Assembly: GCA_002405165.1 (NCBI GenBank)
Contig: DHLF01000006.1
Span: 69,023-118,584, forward strand
Source of the DNA: Christensenella sp. UBA4675
GTDB lineage: Bacteria; Bacillota; Clostridia; Christensenellales; Borkfalkiaceae
Direction of reading: 5' to 3'
DNA length: 49,562 bases
Shown here: positions 24,194 through 30,926 of the stretch, one piece after another
Numbering within the stretch: position 1 is the first letter of the stretch
How the letters are laid out: every line of letters starts with the position of its first letter
The notes under the pieces: generated by a model
What the model saw: only the letters and a program-made list of their open reading frames with translations
Told to the model about the DNA's origin: nothing
Databases searched by the model: none
Translations under genes and position numbers: made by a program

Positions 24194-25210
24194 CTATCTT
24201 TTATTGACTATACTTTCTATAATCTTTCCTACGTTCTCTAACACGCATACGACTTTTTGATAATCCATTCGGTTAGGTCCTAAAACTCCATATGTGCCTA
24301 ATTTTACGCCGTTAGCGTAGTAAGTTGCGCTTACAAGCGAACAATCGGACGGCATTTGTGAAGATTCCGAACCTACTTTAATGTTAATTTTAATATCCCT
24401 ATTGTTATCCGCCATTATAGAAAAAATTTTATCTTTATCCGCTACAACCGATAAAAAATTTTTTATTTTTTCGGCGTCGGCGTATTCGGGCAAGGAGCAA
24501 ATTTTTGCTTCCCCTTCCGTTAAAACTTCTCCGCTTGCGTCTACGTATTCCTTTAACGCGTCTATTACGCTTAAAAAAATCGTTTTTAAATCTGTATAGT
24601 TATCTTCTATTTCAACCGCGCCTTCGCAAAACTCTTCTATAGTCTTATCTTGACAATATTTTTTTAAAAAAGCGTTCGTTTCGTCTAACTGGTCGTCGCT
24701 CATTTCGGAAGGAACGTCTATAACGTTATCCCTTAATATTTTCGTGTCAGTTACTATAATCAGCAACGCCTTGTCGGGAAGTAATCTTACAAGCTTTACA
24801 TTTAAAAGCTTTTCGCTACCTTCGTGAGAAGATACCGCAACCGTAGTTAAACTCGTCAACTGACTTATTACTTTTACGGCTGATTTTAAAACCGTTTCAA
24901 TATTGTCGGATTTTTCCATAAAAACGGTTTTTATATAGTCTAACTCGCTTTTAGTAAGTTTATCTTTAACCATTAGCTCGCTAACGTATAACTTATAAGC
25001 TTTACTTGAAGGAATTCTACCCGCCGACGTATGCGGTTGCGATAAATATCCTAGCTCTTCTAACGCAGACAACTCGTTACGAACGGTGGCGGAAGAAATG
25101 TTTGACAAAAACTTATCGGCAATAGATTTTGAGGATACAGGGACGGCAGTTTGAATGTAATTGTCAACGACTATTTGTAAAATCTTCTTTTTCCTGTCGG
25201 ACAGTTCCAT
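24194..25210 (-). CDS. hrcA: Heat-inducible transcription repressor HrcA
   Basis: The 338-residue protein matches HrcA throughout: an N-terminal winged helix (LSDRKKKILQIVVDNYIQTAVPVSSKSIAD, then the ISSATVRNELSALEELGYL recognition region), the conserved HTSAGRIPSSKAYKLYV block, and a GAF-like inserted domain. It binds the CIRCE element as a dimer and represses the chaperone operon until GroEL is occupied by unfolded protein. Here it is the first gene of the operon it controls, so it is autoregulated. A GGGGGGAG site precedes the ATG. Confidence 0.98.
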   Translation of the reverse strand: MELSDRKKKILQIVVDNYIQTAVPVSSKSIADKFLSNISSATVRNELSALEELGYLSQPHTSAGRIPSSKAYKLYVSELMVKDKLTKSELDYIKTVFMEKSDNIETVLKSAVKVISQLTSLTTVAVSSHEGSEKLLNVKLVRLLPDKALLIIVTDTKILRDNVIDVPSEMSDDQLDETNAFLKKYCQDKTIEEFCEGAVEIEDNYTDLKTIFLSVIDALKEYVDASGEVLTEGEAKICSLPEYADAEKIKNFLSVVADKDKIFSIMADNNRDIKINIKVGSESSQMPSDCSLVSATYYANGVKLGTYGVLGPNRMDYQKVVCVLENVGKIIESIVNKR

Positions 25211-25239
25211 TTTTTACTCCCCCCTTTTCTTTTAGAGTG

Positions 25240-25266
25240 CTAGCACTCAGTTAGTATAAGTGCTAA
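25240..25266 (-). promoter_or_regulatory. CIRCE operator of the hrcA operon
   Basis: The arms TAGCACTC (25241-25248) and AAGTGCTAA (25258-25266) flank a nine-base spacer, matching the CIRCE consensus TTAGCACTC-N9-GAGTGCTAA with two changes. It lies immediately downstream of the predicted transcription start, where bound HrcA blocks the polymerase. An additional GAGTGCTA overlaps the left arm. Confidence 0.92.
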
Positions 25267-25277
25267 ATTCTGACTTT

Positions 25278-25306
25278 ATAATACTACGAGTATTTGCGTT
25301 TGTCAA
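25278..25306 (-). promoter_or_regulatory. Promoter of the hrcA-grpE-dnaK-dnaJ operon
   Basis: Read leftwards, TTGACA (plus 25301-25306), a 17-base spacer and TATTAT (plus 25278-25283). CIRCE follows directly. Confidence 0.85.
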
Positions 25307-25491
25307 TAGTTTAAGACAACTTTTTTAAAAAATTTTTCAGCTATCCGAAAAAAGAAAAAAATGCTTTAAAATCGTAGGTTTTTTCGTTTAATTTTATGTA
25401 GATTCTTTAAAAAAAGAAAAAAGAAGCGAATTTTTTAAAAAAGCGTATTAACACAATCGACAATATTATATATCTAAAAGAAAAAAAATAA

Positions 25492-25521
25492 TTGACACTA
25501 CATATTTTTATTTGTTATACT
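25492..25521 (+). promoter_or_regulatory. Promoter of the DUF1538/P-II operon
   Basis: TTGACA (25492-25497), an 18-base spacer and TATACT (25516-25521) with an extended TGT before it. A leader of about 100 bases follows. It contains possible short stems, including CGTT/AACG around ATTTAAGGGGC, but I do not recognise a known riboswitch. Confidence 0.7.
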
Positions 25522-25630
25522 TTAAATATTTATTTAATAAGCCTTAATTTTTGTAATAATTTTCTTAATAATGCGTCGTTATTTAAGGGGCAACGTAACA
25601 AAAATTCAAATTTAGGCAAAGGAGGCGTTT

Positions 25631-27169
25631 TTGAAGAAAAACAAGCTATTTTTTTATAGAGATAAAACGATTATTTTAGATAAAATTAAAGAATCGTTTT
25701 CTTCGGTACTTCCCATATCTTTAATCGTCCTTCTTTTGTGTTTCACGATTGCGCCTATACCGTCGGATACGTTTTTAACGTTTATAGTATGCGTTTTATT
25801 CGTGGTAGTCGGCATGGGACTGTTTACGCTTGGCGCGGACACCGCAATGACGCCTATCGGAGAATACGTAGGCACGGGCGTAGTTAAAACCAAAAAATTA
25901 TGGCTTATTATCCCCGTATTCTTTTTAGTCGGCGTTTTAATTACCGTTTCCGAACCCGATTTAACCGTTTTAGCCGAACAATTGTCGCAAACCATAAATA
26001 AATACACATTGATAGTTTCCGTCGGCGTAGGCGTAGGGCTATTTTTGGTATTCGCATTTTTAAGGTCAATATTTAAATTAAAATTAAAATACATTTTATT
26101 GTTTTTTTACGTATCAACTTTTGTACTTTCGTTTTTCGTACCGAAAGCTTTTCTTTGCGTTGCGTTCGATTCGGGCGGAGTTACCACCGGCCCTATGAGC
26201 GTTCCGTTTATAATTGCAATCGGTACGGGTATCGCGGGACTAAGAAGCGATAAAAACGCCGATTCGGACGGATTCGGTTTGACGGCGTTATGCTCGGTAG
26301 GTCCTATACTTTCCGTTATGATTTTGGGACTTATTTATAAACCCGACTCCATAACCCCTTCCGCAACGGAAATTCAAACAATCGCTAATTCCAAAGACTT
26401 TTTAAAGATTATAGGAAAAAGCTTGCCTAACTTTATGGCGGAAGTCGGTATTGCTCTTGCGCCTATCGTTGCGTTCTTTTTGGTTTTTAGCATATTTGGA
26501 CAAAAAATAGATAAATCTAATTATATTAGAATAATAATAGGTATTTTGTATACTTACGTGGGATTAGTAATCTTTTTAACGGGCGTAAATTTAGGATTTT
26601 TACCCGTAGGTAAACTTTTGGGCGAAGAAATAGGTAAACTGTCGTACAACTGGATTTTAATTCCCATAGGAATGATAATCGGATTTTTTGTAGTTGCGGC
26701 GGAACCTGCCGTTCACGTTTTAACCAAACAAGTTTACGAAATTACTTCGGGCGCAATTCCTAAAAAAGCGTTATCGATAAGCTTAATGATAGGCGTTGCA
26801 ATTTCCGTAGGAATTGCTATGATCCGTATTTTATATCAAATAAATATAATGTGGATACTTATCCCGGGTTACTCTATCGCGTTGATTTTAATGTTTTTCG
26901 TACCCGATATTTTCACCGCAATAGCGTTCGATTCGGGCGGAGTCGCTTCGGGAGCGATGGCTACAAGCTTTTTATTACCGCTCGCGTTAGGCGCTTGCTC
27001 TACCGTAGGAGAAACCGTCAGTGTTGCCGAATACGGTTTCGGCGTAGTAGCAATGGTCGCTATGACGCCACTTATTACTATTCAAATTTTAGGTTTGGTT
27101 TATAAAATTAAAACCGCTAAAAGTAAATCTAAACGCAAATCTCAAACGAGCGAACAAATTATTGATTAG
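25631..27169 (+). CDS. DUF1538-family membrane protein (putative transporter), internally duplicated
   Basis: The 512-residue polytopic membrane protein has two homologous halves. Each half carries the family signature: FDSGGVTTGPMSVPFIIAIG at about residue 178 and FDSGGVASGAMATSFLLPLA at about 436, each followed by a Gly/Pro-rich helix ending in ILGL-Y. About 12 membrane helices are expected. DUF1538 proteins are thought to be transporters with unknown substrate. The start is TTG, five bases after a perfect AAAGGAGG. The next gene, a P-II-type sensor, starts nine bases after the stop, which suggests that the channel or transporter is gated by a P-II-like protein as AmtB is by GlnK. Confidence 0.85.
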   Translation: MKKNKLFFYRDKTIILDKIKESFSSVLPISLIVLLLCFTIAPIPSDTFLTFIVCVLFVVVGMGLFTLGADTAMTPIGEYVGTGVVKTKKLWLIIPVFFLVGVLITVSEPDLTVLAEQLSQTINKYTLIVSVGVGVGLFLVFAFLRSIFKLKLKYILLFFYVSTFVLSFFVPKAFLCVAFDSGGVTTGPMSVPFIIAIGTGIAGLRSDKNADSDGFGLTALCSVGPILSVMILGLIYKPDSITPSATEIQTIANSKDFLKIIGKSLPNFMAEVGIALAPIVAFFLVFSIFGQKIDKSNYIRIIIGILYTYVGLVIFLTGVNLGFLPVGKLLGEEIGKLSYNWILIPIGMIIGFFVVAAEPAVHVLTKQVYEITSGAIPKKALSISLMIGVAISVGIAMIRILYQINIMWILIPGYSIALILMFFVPDIFTAIAFDSGGVASGAMATSFLLPLALGACSTVGETVSVAEYGFGVVAMVAMTPLITIQILGLVYKIKTAKSKSKRKSQTSEQIID

Positions 27170-27178
27170 GAGAATTTT

Positions 27179-27850
27179 ATGCAAGGTTTAAAGTATTTAA
27201 TTGCTATTACTAAAAGAGCGTATTCGGAAGCGTACACGCAATTCTTTAAGGATAACGGCTCTCAAGTTGTTTTGAGTAAATTGTGCTACGGAACAGCTAA
27301 CGAAAAAACTTTAAATTATTTAGGGCTTGAAAAAACCGAAATGATTATGTTTGAAACAGTCGTTTTGGACGAAAAAGTCGAAAATATTCTTAAAGGTTTA
27401 TCTAGTGAGATGAGAATTGACGAACAAGGAAACGGAATCGCCTTACTACTCCCTATCGACGCGCTTGGCGGTCAAAGCGCAAAAGAATATTTAGTCGGAG
27501 ATAAAATAATCGAAAAAAAGGAGAACGAAATGAACGAAAATAAATTTGTTTTAATAGTAACCATAGTAGATAAAGGGAATACGGACTTGGTAATGGATAG
27601 CGCGAGAAACGCTGGCGCAGGTGGCGGAACGGTAATAAGAGCAAAAGGAACGGGCGCAAGCTACGCAAAATTTTTCGGGCTTTCTATTTCGGAAGAAAAA
27701 GAAATGGTTTATATAGTCGCTAAAAAAGAAAACAGGGACAATATAATGCTTGCGATTATGAATAACGCCGGAAACGACACGCCTGCCCATGGAATTACGT
27801 TTGCCTTACCCGTTTCCGACGTGGTTGGAATTAAAGCTTTTAAAGATTAA
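27179..27850 (+). CDS. Tandem P-II (GlnB-like) regulatory protein
   Basis: The 223-residue protein is built of two P-II-like domains. The second (about 118-222) is clear: KFVLIVTIVDKGNTDLVMDSARNAGAGGGTVIRAKG, then an EKEMVYIVAKKENRDNIMLAI strand-helix, ending ITFALPVSDVVGI. The first (about 4-100) has the same order with weaker identity. Classical P-II proteins are single-domain trimers that sense 2-oxoglutarate, ADP and ATP and often gate a membrane protein encoded beside them. The usual uridylylated Tyr of the T-loop is not obvious. It follows the DUF1538 gene by nine bases with an AGGAGA site, so the two are one operon and probably one complex. Confidence 0.85.
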   Translation: MQGLKYLIAITKRAYSEAYTQFFKDNGSQVVLSKLCYGTANEKTLNYLGLEKTEMIMFETVVLDEKVENILKGLSSEMRIDEQGNGIALLLPIDALGGQSAKEYLVGDKIIEKKENEMNENKFVLIVTIVDKGNTDLVMDSARNAGAGGGTVIRAKGTGASYAKFFGLSISEEKEMVYIVAKKENRDNIMLAIMNNAGNDTPAHGITFALPVSDVVGIKAFKD

Positions 27851-27909
27851 AATAAAATTTCTAACGTTTTAAATTGTAAAAAGGTTTTAAATTTAAGTAA
27901 CATTACACT

Positions 27910-27941
27910 TTATGCGAAGCAAAAATTTTAGCTTCGCATAA
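27910..27941 (+). terminator. Hairpin after the DUF1538/P-II operon
   Basis: TTATGCGAAGC and GCTTCGCATAA form an 11-base stem with a ten-base A/T loop. AAAATAATTAG follows, so it lacks a classical T-tract. The rest of 27851-28100 shows nothing else. Confidence 0.5.
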
Positions 27942-28101
27942 AATAATTAGTCGAAACACACTTAGTTTAATGAACTTTAAAATTTCAGACATAATAAAAA
28001 AATTTTTTACAACGTAAATAAAAGATTAAAAGCAATTACGAACTATCGAAAAAAATAATTAGAAAAAATCGTATAAATTTTATGACAAACAAAAAAAATG
28101 C

Positions 28102-28130
28102 TTGATAAAAAGCAAAAAATATGTTAATAT
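28102..28130 (+). promoter_or_regulatory. Promoter of tRNA-Leu
   Basis: TTGATA (28102-28107), a 17-base spacer and TAATAT (28125-28130). The mature tRNA 5' end is 16 bases downstream. Confidence 0.7.
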
Positions 28131-28145
28131 ATTTTTAGAAGTCGA

Positions 28146-28231
28146 GCCGAAGTGGTGGAATGGTAGACGCGATGGACTCAAAATCCATTGCTAGCGATAG
28201 CGTGCAAGTTCAAGTCTTGTCTTCGGCACCA
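28146..28231 (+). tRNA. tRNA-Leu (anticodon CAA)
   Basis: This 86-base class II tRNA has acceptor GCCGAAG paired with CTTCGGC, a long variable arm, anticodon loop CTCAAAA (anticodon CAA, reads UUG), T-arm AAGTTCAAGTCTT and an encoded CCA end. A tyrosine recombinase gene begins its 3' end 38 bases away, so this tRNA is a likely integration site. Confidence 0.95.
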
Positions 28232-28239
28232 AATAAAAA

Positions 28240-28270
28240 GCGTAGTAATTTTACTTACTACGCCTTTTTT
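28240..28270. terminator. Bidirectional terminator between tRNA-Leu and the integrase
   Basis: GCGTAGTAA (28240-28248) pairs with TTACTACGC (28255-28263). CTTTTTT follows on the + strand and TTTTTATTT follows when read leftwards, so it can end both transcripts. Confidence 0.8.
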
Positions 28271-29081
28271 ATATCTTTAATTTCTTTATTTCGTCTTGTA
28301 TAAATTTCTGCGAAATGTGAGTGTAAATGCTTAACGTTGTATTTAACGTACTATGCCCGACTAAATTTTGCGTTACGTTAATATTTATACCACTCTCGGC
28401 ACAACGTGTTATGTACGTATGCCGTAAATCGTGTAGTTTATGATTTTGACAATATTTTTTAAAAATATGCGTTAATGTATCGGGCTTAAAATTAAATATA
28501 TAGCTTGTTTTTGCCCTTTTCCGCTCTTCTTCGATTATTTCCGCTAAATTGTCCGTAAGCGGTATAAAACGCTCGCTTGTGGCTGTTTTTGTGCCGTTTA
28601 CCTTAATAAGCTTATCTTTTATAAAAACGTCGTCAAACCTAATTGTTAAAAGCTCCGTTCTTCGTACTCCGCTATATAATAGAAATTTAAAAGCGTTTTC
28701 GTATATTGTACTTTTTATAGCTTGTAAAAAGTTTTCTTGTTCTTCTCTCGTTAAGGCTTGACCGCGTTTTTGCTTGTGCCGTACTAAAAACATTTTCTCG
28801 GCTACGTTGTCTTTTAAAAGGTTAAGACAGTAGGCACGGTGTAAGCTATTATGATAAACGTAGTAAACGTATTTACGACTACGGCTTAATTTTACATTAG
28901 AAATAGCTTTGTCTATCATTTCGGCGGTTATGTCTTTAACTCGTGTTTGTTTAAGCTCTTCGGGTATGTTTTTTATTTCGGCTTGTATACGCTTAACGCT
29001 TGACGGCTTTATATACGGTATTTTATACACGTTTAACCAATAGTTGAGAAAATCTAGGTAATTTATATTTTTATTTAGCAT
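28269..29081 (-). CDS. Tyrosine recombinase (phage/ICE-type integrase)
   Basis: The 270-residue tyrosine recombinase has an N-terminal SAM-like core-binding domain (about 5-95) and a catalytic domain with all active-site residues visible: Arg in SGVRRTELL, Lys in NGTKTATSE, HDLRHT with His and Arg, GHS, and the Tyr nucleophile in TTLSIYTHI. It is shorter than most phage integrases and lacks the usual N-terminal arm-binding domain. It is encoded next to the 3' end of tRNA-Leu, pointing towards it. A GGGGGA site precedes the ATG, whose start overlaps the end of a broken upstream gene. No excision partner is visible, so the element is probably a remnant. Confidence 0.9.
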   Translation of the reverse strand: MLNKNINYLDFLNYWLNVYKIPYIKPSSVKRIQAEIKNIPEELKQTRVKDITAEMIDKAISNVKLSRSRKYVYYVYHNSLHRAYCLNLLKDNVAEKMFLVRHKQKRGQALTREEQENFLQAIKSTIYENAFKFLLYSGVRRTELLTIRFDDVFIKDKLIKVNGTKTATSERFIPLTDNLAEIIEEERKRAKTSYIFNFKPDTLTHIFKKYCQNHKLHDLRHTYITRCAESGININVTQNLVGHSTLNTTLSIYTHISQKFIQDEIKKLKI

Positions 29082-29826
29082 TCGTTAAAATTTCCCCCGT
29101 TTGCTCGTCTATAATAGGCTCGTCGTGTCCTCTTCTTCTATTACGGATTTTTTGACGTAATAGCCGTTGAAATATTTATAATTGTCGGGAATAACTATTT
29201 TACTTATTTTTCCTACGGTTCTTATAGTCACGTCTCTCATTAATAACGTATCGCAGTAAGCAGGCAAGGTGAGAGAATTACCGCAACTGCCCGTTTCGTC
29301 AAGATAGCCTTTTAACGTTGTGCCTGATTTAATCCAATAATCGGAAATAAGTGCATTTACACCGTTATCGCTAGAAACAAACTCGTACTTAATGGCTTTA
29401 TCGTAAGAAAGCATACCGTTTTCTTTAATTTCTTCGTACCTTCCTTTATATCCGAAATATCTATATAATAACGGAAAATTTTCTTCTTTTTCAAGCGTTT
29501 CCTGCGTTATGGGAAGTTTTTAGATATAGTAAGGCGTGCTATAAAAATACTCGTTTTCGATAGGTTCTCCGTTGCGACAAGCACTTGTAGAAAGATAAAT
29601 ATTTGTAAATCTTGCGGTTGCAGATATATTAAACGTGATAGACGTATAAGGTTTATCTACGTCAACGTTATCATACGTTTTAATATCGGCATAATCTCCC
29701 GAAACGTTTACCGTTTGAATTTTGCCGTTGATATTTCCGAAAATACTATAAGCTTCGTAGTCTAGTTCGGTTATATCTCCGCCGATATATTTAGCTCCGC
29801 CACCTACGGAAAAATTATGGTATCAG
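29071..29826 (-). pseudogene. Broken gene upstream of the integrase (unknown family)
   Basis: Read leftwards from 29826, one frame runs about 235 codons with coherent composition (for example GGDITELDYEAYSIFGNING and later LPAYCDTLLMRDVTIRTVGK). It is interrupted once by TAA at 29520-29522. Near the end, the frame stops at 29109, but another frame gives the plausible ending PIIDEQTGEILTNAK, whose stop overlaps the integrase start. So there is one nonsense change, one probable frameshift and a missing 5' end (a TGA lies just before HNFSVGGG). I do not recognise the protein. It is likely cargo or a structural gene of the integrated element. Confidence 0.55.
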
Positions 29827-29921
29827 ACGCGTATACCGAATATTTAATAAAAATTTAAATTTACACAAAAATATTATTAAATTTAAATTTCATTCATATG
29901 CGAATAAGACTAAATTAAATA

Positions 29922-29962
29922 AAAATAAAAAAAAACGGCTGTTTGAAAATTCAAACAGCCGT
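29922..29962 (-). terminator. Terminator of tRNA-Glu
   Basis: ACGGCTGTTTG and CAAACAGCCGT form a perfect stem with a short A/T loop. Read leftwards a long T-rich run follows. Five T also follow on the + strand. Confidence 0.85.
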
Positions 29963-29967
29963 TTTTG

Positions 29968-30042
29968 TGGTAGCTCCAACGAGAATCGAACTCGTGATTT
30001 CGCCTTGAGAGGGCGACGTCTTAACCTCTTGACCATGAAGCC
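29968..30042 (-). tRNA. tRNA-Glu (anticodon CTC)
   Basis: The 75-base cloverleaf, read leftwards, has acceptor GGCTTCA with TGGAGCT, D-arm TGGTCAAGAGGTTAAGAC, anticodon stem TCGCC/GGCGA with loop CTCTCAA (anticodon CTC, reads GAG), and T-arm ACGAGTTCGATTCTCGT. CCA is encoded. No other gene shares its transcript. Confidence 0.93.
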
Positions 30043-30428
30043 ATATTTATTTAATAATAATTTACTTTATAAGCGTAAATATTTAACTTTTTATAATAAA
30101 CGTGAAATTTAATATATTTTTTATAATTTATTTTTAAAAATTTTATCCTTAAGCAAAAGTTTTAATATCTTTTATAAATTTAAAGCAACTACGCTTTAAA
30201 CAAATGCCCTTTATCAAACCTTTTTGTTTTTGCACATGCAAATATTGCTTTAAATTAAAATTATTAAAACGCTAAATCAAAACGAAAATTTAGTAAAAAT
30301 ACAAACGATACCAAAACTAAATAACTTACGGATAACTTATTTTTTTACGGATAACTAATCTACTTTTTTATTTTATCATAATGATTATTTTTTTGCAATA
30401 ATTTTAAAGCTTGTTATTTTGTTTTGGC
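30043..30428. other. AT-rich gap between tRNA-Glu and 6S RNA
   Basis: I find no gene in this stretch of about 385 bases. It contains the 12-base direct repeat TTACGGATAACT at 30326-30337 and 30345-30356, which could be a protein-binding site for the flanking RNA genes or chance. Clear sigma-A boxes for tRNA-Glu were not found. Confidence 0.4.
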
Positions 30429-30636
30429 AAAAAAATACCCGCATGTGCCGTATTAAGAATAATTAACCCCGCTACTCAAGCAGGTGGGTGCTCTGTTGTG
30501 CGAATCGGACTTTTCCATAAAAACGGTTTGCGCTTAGACAAAAACCAAGAAATACGCTTATCGCAATCAAACTCCGAACTCCCTTTTAATTATTGTGGAT
30601 CAATACATCTTTTCTCGAACACCGCAGGCATTTGAG
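30429..30636 (-). ncRNA. ssrS: 6S RNA
   Basis: Read leftwards, the RNA starts near TGCCTGCGGTGTTCG and ends CGGCACATGCGGGTA followed by seven T. These two ends pair to form the closing stem typical of 6S RNA, and the 208-base length fits. The middle has two long G/C-containing arms that can pair around a large central bulge, the open-promoter mimic. 6S RNA binds housekeeping RNA polymerase in slow growth. The call rests on the conserved end motifs and foldback. A covariance search would settle it. Confidence 0.72.
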
Positions 30637-30880
30637 TTTACTAAACGAGTAAAACTATTTTTTTGTCGCAAATATCTATTTTTAAAATTTCCCTTTTAAA
30701 ACGTTTAAACGTAATTTCTAGCTAACGTGAAAAATTTGCTTGTTTTTTTATTTACTATATTATAGCAAAAACTCGCTATATTTTCAACGATTTTTTTTGG
30801 CATTTTTTTAGCTTTTAAAAATTTTTTCGACAATATCTATGCGTTATTTAGTTTTAATTTTTACAACGTTTGTTTTTATA
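30637..30880. other. AT-rich gap upstream of 6S RNA
   Basis: No coding region is visible. This stretch should hold the 6S RNA promoter; a TTGCGA lies about 35 bases ahead of the RNA, but no -10 box at a normal distance is convincing. Confidence 0.3.
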
Positions 30881-30882
30881 TT

Positions 30883-30915
30883 AAAACGACAACCTTTTTA
30901 GGTTGCCGTTTTTTA
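30883..30915 (-). terminator. Terminator of the surface-protein gene
   Basis: ACGACAACC (30886-30894) and GGTTGCCGT (30901-30909) pair with one A-C mismatch. Read leftwards TTTTAA follows; six T follow on the + strand. Confidence 0.65.
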
Positions 30916-30926
30916 CTTAAACTAAA

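Noticed and set aside
29819..29837. GGTAT...ATACC inverted repeat as an attachment site
   Set aside because: The stem is only five bases and no matching copy near tRNA-Leu was found.
30411..30635. 74-residue open frame on the + strand
   Set aside because: It runs opposite the 6S RNA candidate, has no ribosome binding site and its composition follows the RNA structure.
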